Source: Planctomycetota bacterium (GTDB taxonomy: Bacteria > Planctomycetota > Planctomycetia > Pirellulales > Pirellulaceae). Taken from it: a stretch of DNA of 7,500 bases. Positions 1-5,746 of this stretch are shown piece by piece (position 1 is the stretch's first letter; each line of letters starts with the position of its first letter). A program made the translations under genes and the position numbers. The stretch spans positions 1 to 7,500 of the forward strand of contig JAJSAJ010000746.1 of NCBI GenBank assembly GCA_024274855.1. The letters are read 5' to 3'. Under the pieces are notes generated by a model that worked only from the letters and a program-made list of their open reading frames with translations, was not told where the DNA came from and did no database searches.

Positions 1-90
1 GGCACGTACCATGGTGCTCATTAACCTGGATTGCACTGTCCAACAGCCCACGGGGGCATTGAGGTTTATCCGGCGGTTATTTTCTTTCAT
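1..90 (-). CDS. Start of the next T2SS gene, probably minor pseudopilin GspJ (partial)
   Basis: An ATG at 90-88 overlaps the TGA stop of gspI (89-87) in the four-base ATGA arrangement typical of translationally coupled operon genes. The frame stays open to the window edge for 30 codons. The visible product begins MKENNRRINLNAPVG and reaches Met24, Met27 and a final RA with no hydrophobic segment yet. If this is a pseudopilin, the first 25-30 residues would be the leader, and the cleavage motif and helix would lie just outside the window. In-frame ATGs at 21-19 and 12-10 are alternative starts that would give a leader of more usual length. A GGGAGG lies 12 bases upstream of the ATG at 90, a long spacing. 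In T2SS operons gspJ normally follows gspI, so GspJ is inferred from position, not from sequence motifs. Confidence 0.55.
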   Translation of the reverse strand, partial: MKENNRRINLNAPVGCWTVQSRLMSTMVRA

Positions 91-641
91 CGTGGCGACG
101 AACCTCCCGATGGCGCGGGGCTGCCTCCGCTAGAACCACTTGCGGATGCGGCTTCCGCCCCACCAGACGAGTCGGCTGTTTGCTCGTCCTCTCCGGCGCC
201 TTCTTCGCCTGCCATTTCCAACTCGCTTTCAAACTGAGGGTCGACCATCCACCGCGCGAGTGAAAACGACACGGGAACAAGTTCTGCTGCTTGTTCCTTG
301 CGAACCGTTACAAGAAGTGCCAACATACCTTCCTGCGAGCTCGAATCCGCCTGAATCGAATAGACCCAGGGTTCCCCGTTCTCATCCTGCATCACGCCTT
401 CCATCGTTTCCGCGGGGGTGATTCCCGCTGTAATCTCCGCCAACATCGAATCGCAAAGCCGCTGCGCATTCGCCATCTCGCGGGCCGCCCGCGCACAACG
501 AGACCCGGCACTGACAAGCTGTCCCAGAACGGTCAGGGCACCGCCCAGAATTGCCAACGCGAGAATCACTTCAAGCAACGACATCGCACGTCGCGTACTG
601 GCCGGCTTGACATGTTCTCTTTTTCGTCGTGACGCCATCAT
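87..641 (-). CDS. gspI: Type II secretion minor pseudopilin GspI
   Basis: GspI is a minor pseudopilin that helps form the tip complex of the T2SS pseudopilus with H, J and K. From the ATG at 641 the product has 184 residues. It has a basic leader of 19 residues ending STRRA, then MSLLEVILALAILGG, a type IV prepilin N-terminus with Glu at mature position 5 and a single hydrophobic helix (about residues 20-40). LLEVxLALAIL is characteristic of the GspI family. Residues about 55-135 form the globular part, and about 137-184 are an acidic, then Ser/Gly/Ala/Pro-rich tail not usual in GspI. The residue before cleavage is Ala, not the usual Gly. The open frame extends upstream to a TTG at 803, but that start lacks a ribosome site and would give an implausible leader of about 73 residues. 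A GGCGGGTGAT stretch precedes the ATG pair at 641 and 638. The gene overlaps the next one by four bases. Confidence 0.85.
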   Translation of the reverse strand: MMASRRKREHVKPASTRRAMSLLEVILALAILGGALTVLGQLVSAGSRCARAAREMANAQRLCDSMLAEITAGITPAETMEGVMQDENGEPWVYSIQADSSSQEGMLALLVTVRKEQAAELVPVSFSLARWMVDPQFESELEMAGEEGAGEDEQTADSSGGAEAASASGSSGGSPAPSGGSSPR

Positions 642-818
642 GTTAATCACCCGCCACGTTACTTGCTTGTTGATCGCAAGGTTTGAAGTTTCGGCACGAT
701 CCCCGAAAACAACGCACTCGACGAAGTCGCCAGATCCACGAAAAACGATTTGCACCGAGATGGTCGACTCTTCGCCCAACGGCAACCAACTCTTAACAAT
801 CAACGCATAACCGGCAAA
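642..818 (-). other. gspH-gspI spacer, stop-free and in frame with both genes
   Basis: The 177 bases between the TAG of gspH and the ATG of gspI contain no stop codon in the frame shared by both genes, so only the single TAG at 821-819 separates the two reading frames. The translated spacer includes segments such as SVQIVFRGSGDFVECV, which is not obviously random but matches no domain I recognise. A TTG at 803-801 could formally start an extended GspI, but it has no Shine-Dalgarno sequence. The simplest reading is an untranslated spacer containing the gspI ribosome site near 645-655. Confidence 0.5.
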
Positions 819-1562
819 CTACTGCCTCAGTTGCTCAAGTTGCTGGTACTCTTCAACCGACATCAACGGACTGACTTTCGCGGTTCCGGTCAGGCTGCGC
901 AAACTCACCTCGACGCACATTTGCCGCTTATTCGTCAAGCAAATTCGTGCGTCTGATGTCGTGCCGTCCGGATAGAAAAGGATGGGAGCCACTTCGCCCG
1001 TGTCTGGGGCGACGGCTCCCTGGGTGTCCTGCTGAATCTGCACGGCCCGACTATCCGCTTCAACGCTACCGGCAACAAACACAACCTCCGCCGGTAAGGT
1101 GTGTGGTTTGGCTGCGGCCGCATCAACCGCGGCAACATCCGCCTGCCCGATCGGAGTCGCCTGCCCGACCGCCGACGACAGTCCAGCCGACGAGTTCCGT
1201 GTCGACTCGGAATGCCGTGCGTCGGCCTCCAACCATTCTTGCCCCGTGAAGTACGGCTCCACGTTAAAGGTACTTCCCCCGGGCTCGCAACGAAACATCA
1301 AGATCTGACCGGTCTTCATGGCACGGATACATGCCTTGTTCCACTCAACACGCACCTGTTCGCCCGCCATTCGCAGCCGCTGATTGTCGAACGCGTGTTG
1401 CATTGCCGGGAGGGACATCGCACCGATAACAACCATCAAGGCAAGGACGAGCATCAGTTCCAGGAGCGTCATGCCTCGTGGGACGCGCGATCGGCGCAGC
1501 GCCACCCGAGCGGGCCGCGATGCAGCCCGCTCTCCTGGCCCGCGAATCGACACGATTGACAT
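819..1562 (-). CDS. gspH: Type II secretion minor pseudopilin GspH
   Basis: GspH is a minor pseudopilin of the T2SS pseudopilus. The product has 247 residues. A basic leader of 30 residues ends in SRVPRG, followed by MTLLELMLVLALMVVIGA, giving the prepilin cleavage site after Gly30, Glu at mature position 5 (Glu35) and a hydrophobic helix at about 31-54. Near the C-terminus, PILFYPDGTTSDARI (193-207) matches the strand motif typical of GspH (F-Y-P-D-G-x-[ST]-[ST]). Residues about 110-158 are an Ala/Ser/Gln-rich stretch that looks like a loop insertion. The protein is longer than the usual 150-200 residues. The ATG at 1562 has GGAG (1573-1570) seven bases upstream, so the start is well supported. 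Stop is TAG at 821-819. It lies 131 bases after gspG in the same operon. The alternative FimT/GspH-type pilin fits less well, given the gspE-F-G context. Confidence 0.88.
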   Translation of the reverse strand: MSIVSIRGPGERAASRPARVALRRSRVPRGMTLLELMLVLALMVVIGAMSLPAMQHAFDNQRLRMAGEQVRVEWNKACIRAMKTGQILMFRCEPGGSTFNVEPYFTGQEWLEADARHSESTRNSSAGLSSAVGQATPIGQADVAAVDAAAAKPHTLPAEVVFVAGSVEADSRAVQIQQDTQGAVAPDTGEVAPILFYPDGTTSDARICLTNKRQMCVEVSLRSLTGTAKVSPLMSVEEYQQLEQLRQ

Positions 1563-1667
1563 CTGCTTGCTCCATTCCGATAGCCATGAAACACGCGACG
1601 AAGTCAGGAGTTCCGTGGATCGAAAACCGACAACGAACCGCGAATGGCCGCGAGCCCGTTACAGACC

Positions 1668-1698
1668 GTTGATGCGAGTCCCCGGGACTCGAATCAAC
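1668..1698 (-). other. Strong hairpin spanning the gspG stop codon
   Basis: GTTGAT (1668-1673) pairs with ATCAAC (1693-1698), and CGAGTCC (1675-1681) pairs with GGACTCG (1685-1691), leaving a three-base loop and one G/A mismatch. The stem covers the TGA of gspG (1696-1694). No T-tract follows on the minus strand, so it is not a standard intrinsic terminator. A hairpin here could protect the 3' end of a gspG transcript, mark a processing site, or reduce transcription into gspH. The structure is seen; the role is inferred. Confidence 0.6.
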
Positions 1699-2143
1699 CC
1701 GAGACCGTACCGATGTCGTCATCCGTACCGGGTTGGCCATCGGGGCCGGCGGAATAGATTCGATATTGGCTTGGACTCAATAGCTCGTAAATATACGCAT
1801 TTCCCCAGGGGTCCGGGGGAATGTCCTTTTTCAGGTAGGGGCCTTCCCACTTCGAGGGATCAACCAGATCCGGCGGCGGCTGGCGAAGTGCCTGCAGCCC
1901 CTGCTCGGTTCGTGGATACTCGCCCATGGCAGCCTGATAGACATCAAGGGGCATCTCCAGAGCGTTGACTTGTGCCTGGGCCGCTTTCTTCTTACTACTC
2001 GCGAAAATCCCCGAGAAGTTCGCGACGACCAGAGTTCCCAGGATGACGAGAATGGCCAGCACCAACAGCACTTCCATCAGCGTAAAAGCCTGGCGTTTGG
2101 TCCCGCGCCGCATGCGCCGGCGAGACGAGTAACATCGTTTCAT
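1694..2143 (-). CDS. gspG: Type II secretion major pseudopilin GspG
   Basis: GspG is the main subunit of the periplasmic pseudopilus, polymerised at the inner membrane by GspE and GspF. The product has 149 residues, the usual size. A very basic leader ends KRQA, followed by FTLMEVLLVLAILVILG, with the cleavage site between Ala19 and Phe20 and Glu at mature position 5 (Glu24). The helix spans about 20-45. The middle region has QAQVNALEMPLDVYQAAMGE and YPRTEQGLQAL (77-87), and the C-terminal part has GPYLKKDIPPDPWGNAY (101-117), all hallmarks of GspG. Residues 131-145 carry DG...TDDDIG, the acidic loop that binds calcium in known GspG. The ATG at 2143 has GGGAG about 11 bases upstream. An ATG at 2113, leaving a nine-residue leader, is possible. 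Ala before the cleavage site is atypical. It follows gspF by 76 bases. Confidence 0.95.
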   Translation of the reverse strand: MKRCYSSRRRMRRGTKRQAFTLMEVLLVLAILVILGTLVVANFSGIFASSKKKAAQAQVNALEMPLDVYQAAMGEYPRTEQGLQALRQPPPDLVDPSKWEGPYLKKDIPPDPWGNAYIYELLSPSQYRIYSAGPDGQPGTDDDIGTVSG

Positions 2144-2162
2144 CGTTTTTCTTTCTCCCTAA

Positions 2163-2177
2163 TGTGGCACGGCCACA
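2163..2177 (-). other. Small hairpin in the gspF-gspG spacer
   Basis: TGTGGC (2163-2168) and GCCACA (2172-2177) form a perfect six-base-pair stem with loop ACG. On the transcript it sits just 5' of the AGGGAG that precedes gspG. It has no T-tract. It may shape access to the gspG ribosome site or mark a transcript end; the sequence does not decide. Confidence 0.3.
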
Positions 2178-2219
2178 ACCAAAAACAAACTCGTATCGTA
2201 CGGATTTGGTCATCGGCGG

Positions 2220-3419
2220 CTATATCGTGCTGCTCATCTTGATCACTGGCAGCAATAGAGCAATCACGACAAACAGGACCGCACCGGCCAAGATCAACAA
2301 CAGAATTGGCTCCAACAACCGAACGGCCAGGTCGAGTCGACGCGCCGTTCGCTTTTCCAGCCCATCGGCAATCTCGATCAGGACGTTGTCCAGTGTGTTC
2401 GACTCTTCCGCAACACTGATCATCTCGACCACCGTCGGCGGAAAGTGACCGGACGCTCTCAACGGAGTCGCCAAGGACTCGCCAGACGATATGTTCTCCG
2501 AAGCGTTTTCGATCGCTTCGGATAAGATGCGATTACCGGCCGCTTCGCGACTGATATCAAGCGACTTCAAGATCGGCACGCCGTTTCGAAGCAACGTACC
2601 GAGTACTCGGCAAAAGCGAGCGACGGCCAGATTCAGGAAAACCGGGCCCAGCAACGGTAGCTTCAGCTTGATGCGATCGCGTAGCCGATGTCCTTCTTCC
2701 GTGGCCAAATGTCGTTTCAACAGTACGCCAACGACCACCAGGCCGGGCAGCAAGAACAATCCCCAACCCTGCAACGCGCTGCTGAACGCAAGCAGCCAAT
2801 CGGTCAACACGGGCAGCTCGCCCCGATCACGAAGTGTCTGAAATAACTCGCCAAATTTGGGGACGAAGAAAACAACCAAACAGAACACGATCGTGCTGCC
2901 AACCACGCCCAAGAACACCGGGTAGGCCAACGCACCTGTTGTACGACTCTTCAGATCCTCTTGCTGCTCAGTGAATTGGGCAACGCGCTCCAGCGCTTCT
3001 TCAAGGAATCCTCCTTCACCACCGGCTCGCACCATGTTGACGGCCATCTCATTGAAGACACGCGGATACCGTCCCATCGCCTCACCAAGCGCCTCGCCTT
3101 GCTCAACCCGTTCACGCACTTCCCCCAAGACCCGATTTAGCGTCTGGTTCGATGCTTGCTTCCGTAAGACGTCGATTGATCGCAGCAATGGGACGCCACT
3201 GCGAAGCAAGGATGCCATTTGCGCATAGGTGATGGCCATCACCTGGCCCTTAACTCGGCTACGCGAAAAACGGGCCGACCTTTCCGCACTGCTCACTTCG
3301 ATCGGAAAGAGCGACTTACCGGCAAGAATACTCAACACCTCGCGGGAACTCGAGGCACTGATTGTGCCACTCACTCGCTGACCCGTCGCGTCACGTGCTA
3401 CGTATGCAAATTCTTGCAT
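2220..3419 (-). CDS. gspF: Type II secretion inner-membrane platform protein GspF
   Basis: GspF (PilC/GspF family) is the polytopic inner-membrane protein that couples the GspE ATPase to pseudopilus assembly. The product has 399 residues, the family's usual length. The N-terminus MQEFAYVARDATGQRVSGTI and the following SLFPIEV are typical. Two copies of the GspF domain are visible. The first (about 65-190) includes LLRSGVPLLRSIDVL and, later, MVRAGGEGGFLEEALERVA. The second (about 268-393) includes LLRNGVPILKSLDI and EMISVAEESNTLDNVL. Hydrophobic segments lie at about 165-188, 214-234 and 369-392, matching the three-helix topology of the family. The ATG at 3419 follows the gspE stop by 32 bases and has a modest GGGA five bases upstream. 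The gene is intact and uses codons like its neighbours. Confidence 0.97.
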   Translation of the reverse strand: MQEFAYVARDATGQRVSGTISASSSREVLSILAGKSLFPIEVSSAERSARFSRSRVKGQVMAITYAQMASLLRSGVPLLRSIDVLRKQASNQTLNRVLGEVRERVEQGEALGEAMGRYPRVFNEMAVNMVRAGGEGGFLEEALERVAQFTEQQEDLKSRTTGALAYPVFLGVVGSTIVFCLVVFFVPKFGELFQTLRDRGELPVLTDWLLAFSSALQGWGLFLLPGLVVVGVLLKRHLATEEGHRLRDRIKLKLPLLGPVFLNLAVARFCRVLGTLLRNGVPILKSLDISREAAGNRILSEAIENASENISSGESLATPLRASGHFPPTVVEMISVAEESNTLDNVLIEIADGLEKRTARRLDLAVRLLEPILLLILAGAVLFVVIALLLPVIKMSSTI

Positions 3420-3451
3420 GGTTATCCCAGATACTCACGGCCGTCAGCCGT

Positions 3452-5188
3452 TTAGACGACACGGGGAATCTTCCTTCGCGACTGCTTCGCCAGCAGCTGA
3501 TGATCCCCCTTGGTCGTGCGGTTTATTTCATCAACGGTGGTCACCCCGTGCAACACTTTCAGCCAGCCATCTTCGCGCAGTGTGCGCATCCCCTGCTTGA
3601 TTGCTGCCTGGCCGATCGCCCAGGTGCTGGCCCGGTCATGAGCCAACTGGCGGATCGCATCATCGGTGATCAACAATTCGTAAATTCCCAACCGGCCGCT
3701 ATAACCAATGTGGCGGCAATCTCGACACCCTGTCTTGCGGAATAAGGGCTGCCCATCAAGCAACTCGACCGGAAAATCCCCGGGCAAATCGTCGGAATCC
3801 GGATAGTATGCCTCTTTGCAATGCGGGCAGAGCCGGCGAACAAGCCGCTGAGCCATCACCGCCTCAACCGTGCTCGCCACTAAGAATGGCTCGACTCCCA
3901 TGTCCCCCAACCGGGTGTACGCACCAGCCGCGTCGTTCGTGTGCAAGGTGCTGAACACCAAGTGCCCGGTTAACGAAGCCTGGATCGCGTTTTCCGCAGT
4001 CTCCAGATCGCGGATTTCACCGATCAAGACGATGTCGGGATCGTGCCGTAAGATGCTTCGAAGGGAACTGGAAAACGTCAACCCAATCTTCGGGTGGACC
4101 TGAATCTGATTGATGCCTTCTAACTGATATTCAACCGGGTCTTCCGTTGTAATGATCTTGACGTCCGGTTGGTTGATCTCGAGCAGTGCACTGTACAAAG
4201 TCGTCGTCTTGCCGGAGCCGGTTGGGCCGGTTACCAAGACGATCCCATGAGGCATCCGAATCAGATCAGCAAACGTCGCGTACGTGTCGGGCTCCATTAC
4301 CAGTTTTTGAAGATCGAATACCATCGCGCCCTTGTCCAGAATACGCATCACCAGGCCCTCGCCATGGATCATCGGTATTACGGACACCCGCACGTCAATC
4401 TCTCGCCCCGACACTCGCAACTTGATTCGCCCGTCCTGCGGAAGCCGTTTCTCCGCAATGTTCAAGCGGGACATGATCTTCAGACGACTGATAATCGCAG
4501 CCTGAAAACGATTGATCTCGGGCGGGACCGGCTGCGGCTGCAGCGTACCGTCAATTCGATATCGAATGACCAACCCCGCCTGCTGCGACTCGATGTGCAC
4601 ATCACTCGCGCGTGACTCAATCGCCTCGAGCAGAATTTCGTTGACTAACCGAACCACCGAGGCTTCCTGAGCCATCTCGGATAACTCGGATCCGTCCGTC
4701 TCGATGTCATCGAGCAGCTCGACCTCGCCCTCGTCGGCGGCCTGCTCGAGCAGGCCGTCAATCGTCTCGCTCCAGACGCCCAAGTGCTTCTTGATCAGCT
4801 TGGATATTTCGGTGCGGCTGGCCAGGACCGGCACCACCGACAATCCAGTCGCCGCACTGACCTCGTCGATCGGGTAAAGATCAAACGGGTCCGCGGTGGC
4901 CACCACCAATTGCCCATCGGTTCGTCGGATCGGGAAGAGCGTCTGGCGGTGAATCAGCTTATGCGGAAAACCATCCAACAGCGACAAATCGACGTCGACA
5001 TCGCGCAAATCAACAAACTCAAGGCCGATTTCCTCGCCTAGTACGCGCAAGGCATCCGCTTCCTTGATCAACCCCAACGCCACGGCTTTGTCGATCAGGG
5101 ACGTACCGTCCCCATTGCCGTTGCGCAGCTGCGCCAACTGGCGATCATCCAACAGACCACGGCGAACCAGGATAGCTCCGGCTTCCAT
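3452..5188 (-). CDS. gspE: Type II secretion assembly ATPase GspE
   Basis: GspE is the cytoplasmic hexameric ATPase that powers pseudopilus assembly through GspF. From the ATG at 5188 the product has 578 residues. In order: an N-terminal T2SSE_N/MshEN-like region (about 1-140); an acidic linker (about 147-170); the N2 domain with ASDVHIE (194-200) and RLPQDGRIKLR (248-258); Walker A GPTGSGKT (321-328, Lys327); the Asp box TTEDPVEY (347-354); Walker B RHDPDIVLIGEIRD (381-394) with Glu391; and the His box GHLVFSTLHTNDA (408-420). A zinc-binding tetracysteine (Cys454, Cys457, Cys488, Cys491) follows, as in GspE/PilB. The frame extends to a TTG at 5194, but AGGTGA (5200-5195) is six bases before the ATG and would abut the TTG, so ATG is chosen. 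PilB is the main alternative; the GspG calcium loop nearby favours T2SS. Confidence 0.96.
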   Translation of the reverse strand: MEAGAILVRRGLLDDRQLAQLRNGNGDGTSLIDKAVALGLIKEADALRVLGEEIGLEFVDLRDVDVDLSLLDGFPHKLIHRQTLFPIRRTDGQLVVATADPFDLYPIDEVSAATGLSVVPVLASRTEISKLIKKHLGVWSETIDGLLEQAADEGEVELLDDIETDGSELSEMAQEASVVRLVNEILLEAIESRASDVHIESQQAGLVIRYRIDGTLQPQPVPPEINRFQAAIISRLKIMSRLNIAEKRLPQDGRIKLRVSGREIDVRVSVIPMIHGEGLVMRILDKGAMVFDLQKLVMEPDTYATFADLIRMPHGIVLVTGPTGSGKTTTLYSALLEINQPDVKIITTEDPVEYQLEGINQIQVHPKIGLTFSSSLRSILRHDPDIVLIGEIRDLETAENAIQASLTGHLVFSTLHTNDAAGAYTRLGDMGVEPFLVASTVEAVMAQRLVRRLCPHCKEAYYPDSDDLPGDFPVELLDGQPLFRKTGCRDCRHIGYSGRLGIYELLITDDAIRQLAHDRASTWAIGQAAIKQGMRTLREDGWLKVLHGVTTVDEINRTTKGDHQLLAKQSRRKIPRVV

Positions 5189-5194
5189 TCTCAA

Positions 5195-5200
5195 TCACCT
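5195..5200 (-). promoter_or_regulatory. Shine-Dalgarno site of gspE
   Basis: The minus strand reads AAAGGTGATTGAGAATG. AGGTGA lies six bases upstream of the ATG at 5188-5186, the best ribosome site in the window. It rules out the in-frame TTG at 5194, which directly follows it. Confidence 0.8.
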
Positions 5201-5252
5201 TTCCACAACACGCGAATCGCCTCAATAGGCTGATCGTGGAACCCGATTGACA

Positions 5253-5304
5253 CGCTCGTCCACTCGGGCCTCGGTTGAAATGCCTGCTCCACTCCGCTCG
5301 TCCA
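5253..5304. repeat. Short direct repeat CGCTCGTCCA
   Basis: CGCTCGTCCA occurs at 5253-5262 and again at 5295-5304, a 42-base period, in the gspE upstream region. The second copy overlaps the left arm of the stem at 5294-5300. It could be a paired protein-binding site or chance. Confidence 0.35.
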
Positions 5305-5318
5305 ACCCAACCGAGCGG
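5270..5318 (-). other. Two mutually exclusive stems upstream of gspE
   Basis: CCGCTCG (5294-5300) can pair with CGAGCGG (5312-5318) as a seven-base-pair stem with an 11-base loop. Alternatively CTCGGTTG (5270-5277) can pair with CAACCGAG (5308-5315). The two pairings share bases 5312-5315, so they cannot form together. The pair lies about 80-130 bases before the gspE ATG, where a leader switch could act. The function is inference; short stems in GC-rich DNA also arise by chance. Confidence 0.35.
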
Positions 5319-5459
5319 GCGGGATGCGGCAACCGTCCGAGTCCAATGCGGTGGGCACCCACTGAACGCCATCGTCAATCGGCTGGCGCCCCCTCTTTTG
5401 GCACCCGATTTGCGCACACATCACGCGTCCAAGGCAAACCCGCGTCATCGTCTTCGGGC

Positions 5460-5499
5460 AAAACTGGTTCCTTCCGTCCGCAAGGGTCCGGAAGGAACC
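5460..5499 (-). terminator. Intrinsic terminator candidate upstream of gspE
   Basis: GGTTCCTTCCG (5466-5476) and CGGAAGGAACC (5489-5499) form a perfect 11-base-pair stem. The 12-base loop can fold further as a short CC/GG stem closed on GCAA. On the minus strand the stem is followed by AG and then TTTT (5463-5460), the pattern of a rho-independent terminator with a short T-tract. No T-tract follows on the plus strand, so it acts, if at all, in the minus direction. It would end readthrough from the LTXXQ gene about 250 bases after its stop, or act as an attenuator if the gspE promoter lies upstream of it. Confidence 0.6.
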
Positions 5500-5509
5500 G
5501 CCCTAATCC

Positions 5510-5536
5510 ATTCTAGACGGCACGCCAAATTGGCAA
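5510..5536 (-). promoter_or_regulatory. Possible promoter overlapping a palindrome
   Basis: On the minus strand TTGCCA (5536-5531) and TAGAAT (5515-5510) each match five of six bases of the sigma-70 -35 and -10 hexamers, but the 15-base spacer is short. The palindrome GCCAAATTGGC (5524-5534) overlaps the -35 and could be an operator. Transcription would begin near 5503, just before the 11-base-pair hairpin. This is a weak, sequence-only call. Confidence 0.25.
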
Positions 5537-5616
5537 ACCCATAATCTGCCCAACGGGCGTGCAGCCGGTCGAACAACTGCCGCTTGTGCGGAATCTCGCA
5601 ACAACAAGCCCGTATG

Positions 5617-5646
5617 ACTAAGGGAAAACACTAAGGGAATCCCTAA
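5617..5646. repeat. Direct repeat ACTAAGGGAA with inverted half
   Basis: ACTAAGGGAA occurs at 5617-5626 and 5630-5639, spaced by AAC (period 13). The second copy runs into TCCCTAA, making the near-palindrome AGGGAATCCCT (5634-5644). The arrangement resembles a cluster of half-sites for a DNA-binding protein, but no regulator is identified. Confidence 0.45.
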
Positions 5647-5649
5647 CCC

Positions 5650-5669
5650 AAAGCGGTCGGTCGCTTTTT
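5650..5669 (+). terminator. Small stem with T-tract on the plus strand
   Basis: AAAGCG (5650-5655) pairs with CGCTTT (5662-5667), and the plus strand continues with two more T's. This resembles a weak intrinsic terminator for plus-strand transcription, although no plus-strand gene is seen. On the minus strand it is simply a second stem after the hairpin at 5671-5702. Confidence 0.25.
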
Positions 5670-5670
5670 C

Positions 5671-5702
5671 GTTCACCGTTGGTGTTACCACCAACGGTGA
5701 AC
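5671..5702 (-). other. Perfect 14-bp hairpin downstream of the LTXXQ gene
   Basis: GTTCACCGTTGGTG (5671-5684) and CACCAACGGTGAAC (5689-5702) form a perfect 14-base-pair stem with loop TTAC, 45 bases after the stop of the LTXXQ gene. On the minus strand the stem is followed by GAAAAAGCG, with no T-tract, so it is not a standard terminator. It may protect the 3' end of the mRNA, terminate by another mechanism, or be a palindromic binding site. Perfect pairing over 14 bases is unlikely by chance. Confidence 0.65.
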
Positions 5703-5746
5703 TTGCCAAATACATCCCGCAATGTGCGGATGGTCCAATAAAAAAC

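Larger units (their letters stand above)
5189..5746 (-). other. Long structured spacer between the LTXXQ gene and gspE
   Basis: No credible gene is seen in these 558 bases on either strand; the open frames have atypical composition and no ribosome sites. Going with transcription, the spacer holds T6 straight after the LTXXQ stop, a 14-base-pair perfect hairpin (5671-5702), a small stem (5650-5667), a 10-base direct repeat (5617-5639), a promoter-like pair overlapping a palindrome (5510-5536), an 11-base-pair hairpin followed by TTTT (5460-5499), competing stems at 5270-5318, and finally the gspE ribosome site. It probably contains the 3' end of the LTXXQ transcript and the promoter and leader of the T2SS operon. 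Confidence 0.65.

Noticed and set aside
642..803. TTG at 803 as the start of gspI
   Set aside because: It would give a prepilin leader of about 73 residues, has no ribosome site, and ATG codons at 641 and 638 give a normal 18-19 residue basic leader.
1675..1698. tRNA T-arm-like sequence (GGACTCGAATC)
   Set aside because: No acceptor, D-arm or anticodon arm can be placed around it; it is part of the gspG 3' hairpin.
1384..1968. 194-codon open frame on the plus strand
   Set aside because: It lies antisense to gspH and gspG, is rich in Arg, Pro and Ser as expected for a shadow frame, and has no recognisable motif.
4169..4615. 148-codon open frame on the plus strand
   Set aside because: It is antisense to the conserved ATPase core of gspE and has no family resemblance.
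5189..5194. TTG at 5194 as the start of gspE
   Set aside because: The AGGTGA ribosome site directly abuts it; the ATG at 5188 has correct six-base spacing.
5247..5252. Perfect TTGACA on the plus strand
   Set aside because: No -10 match at suitable distance was found, and there is no plus-strand gene downstream.
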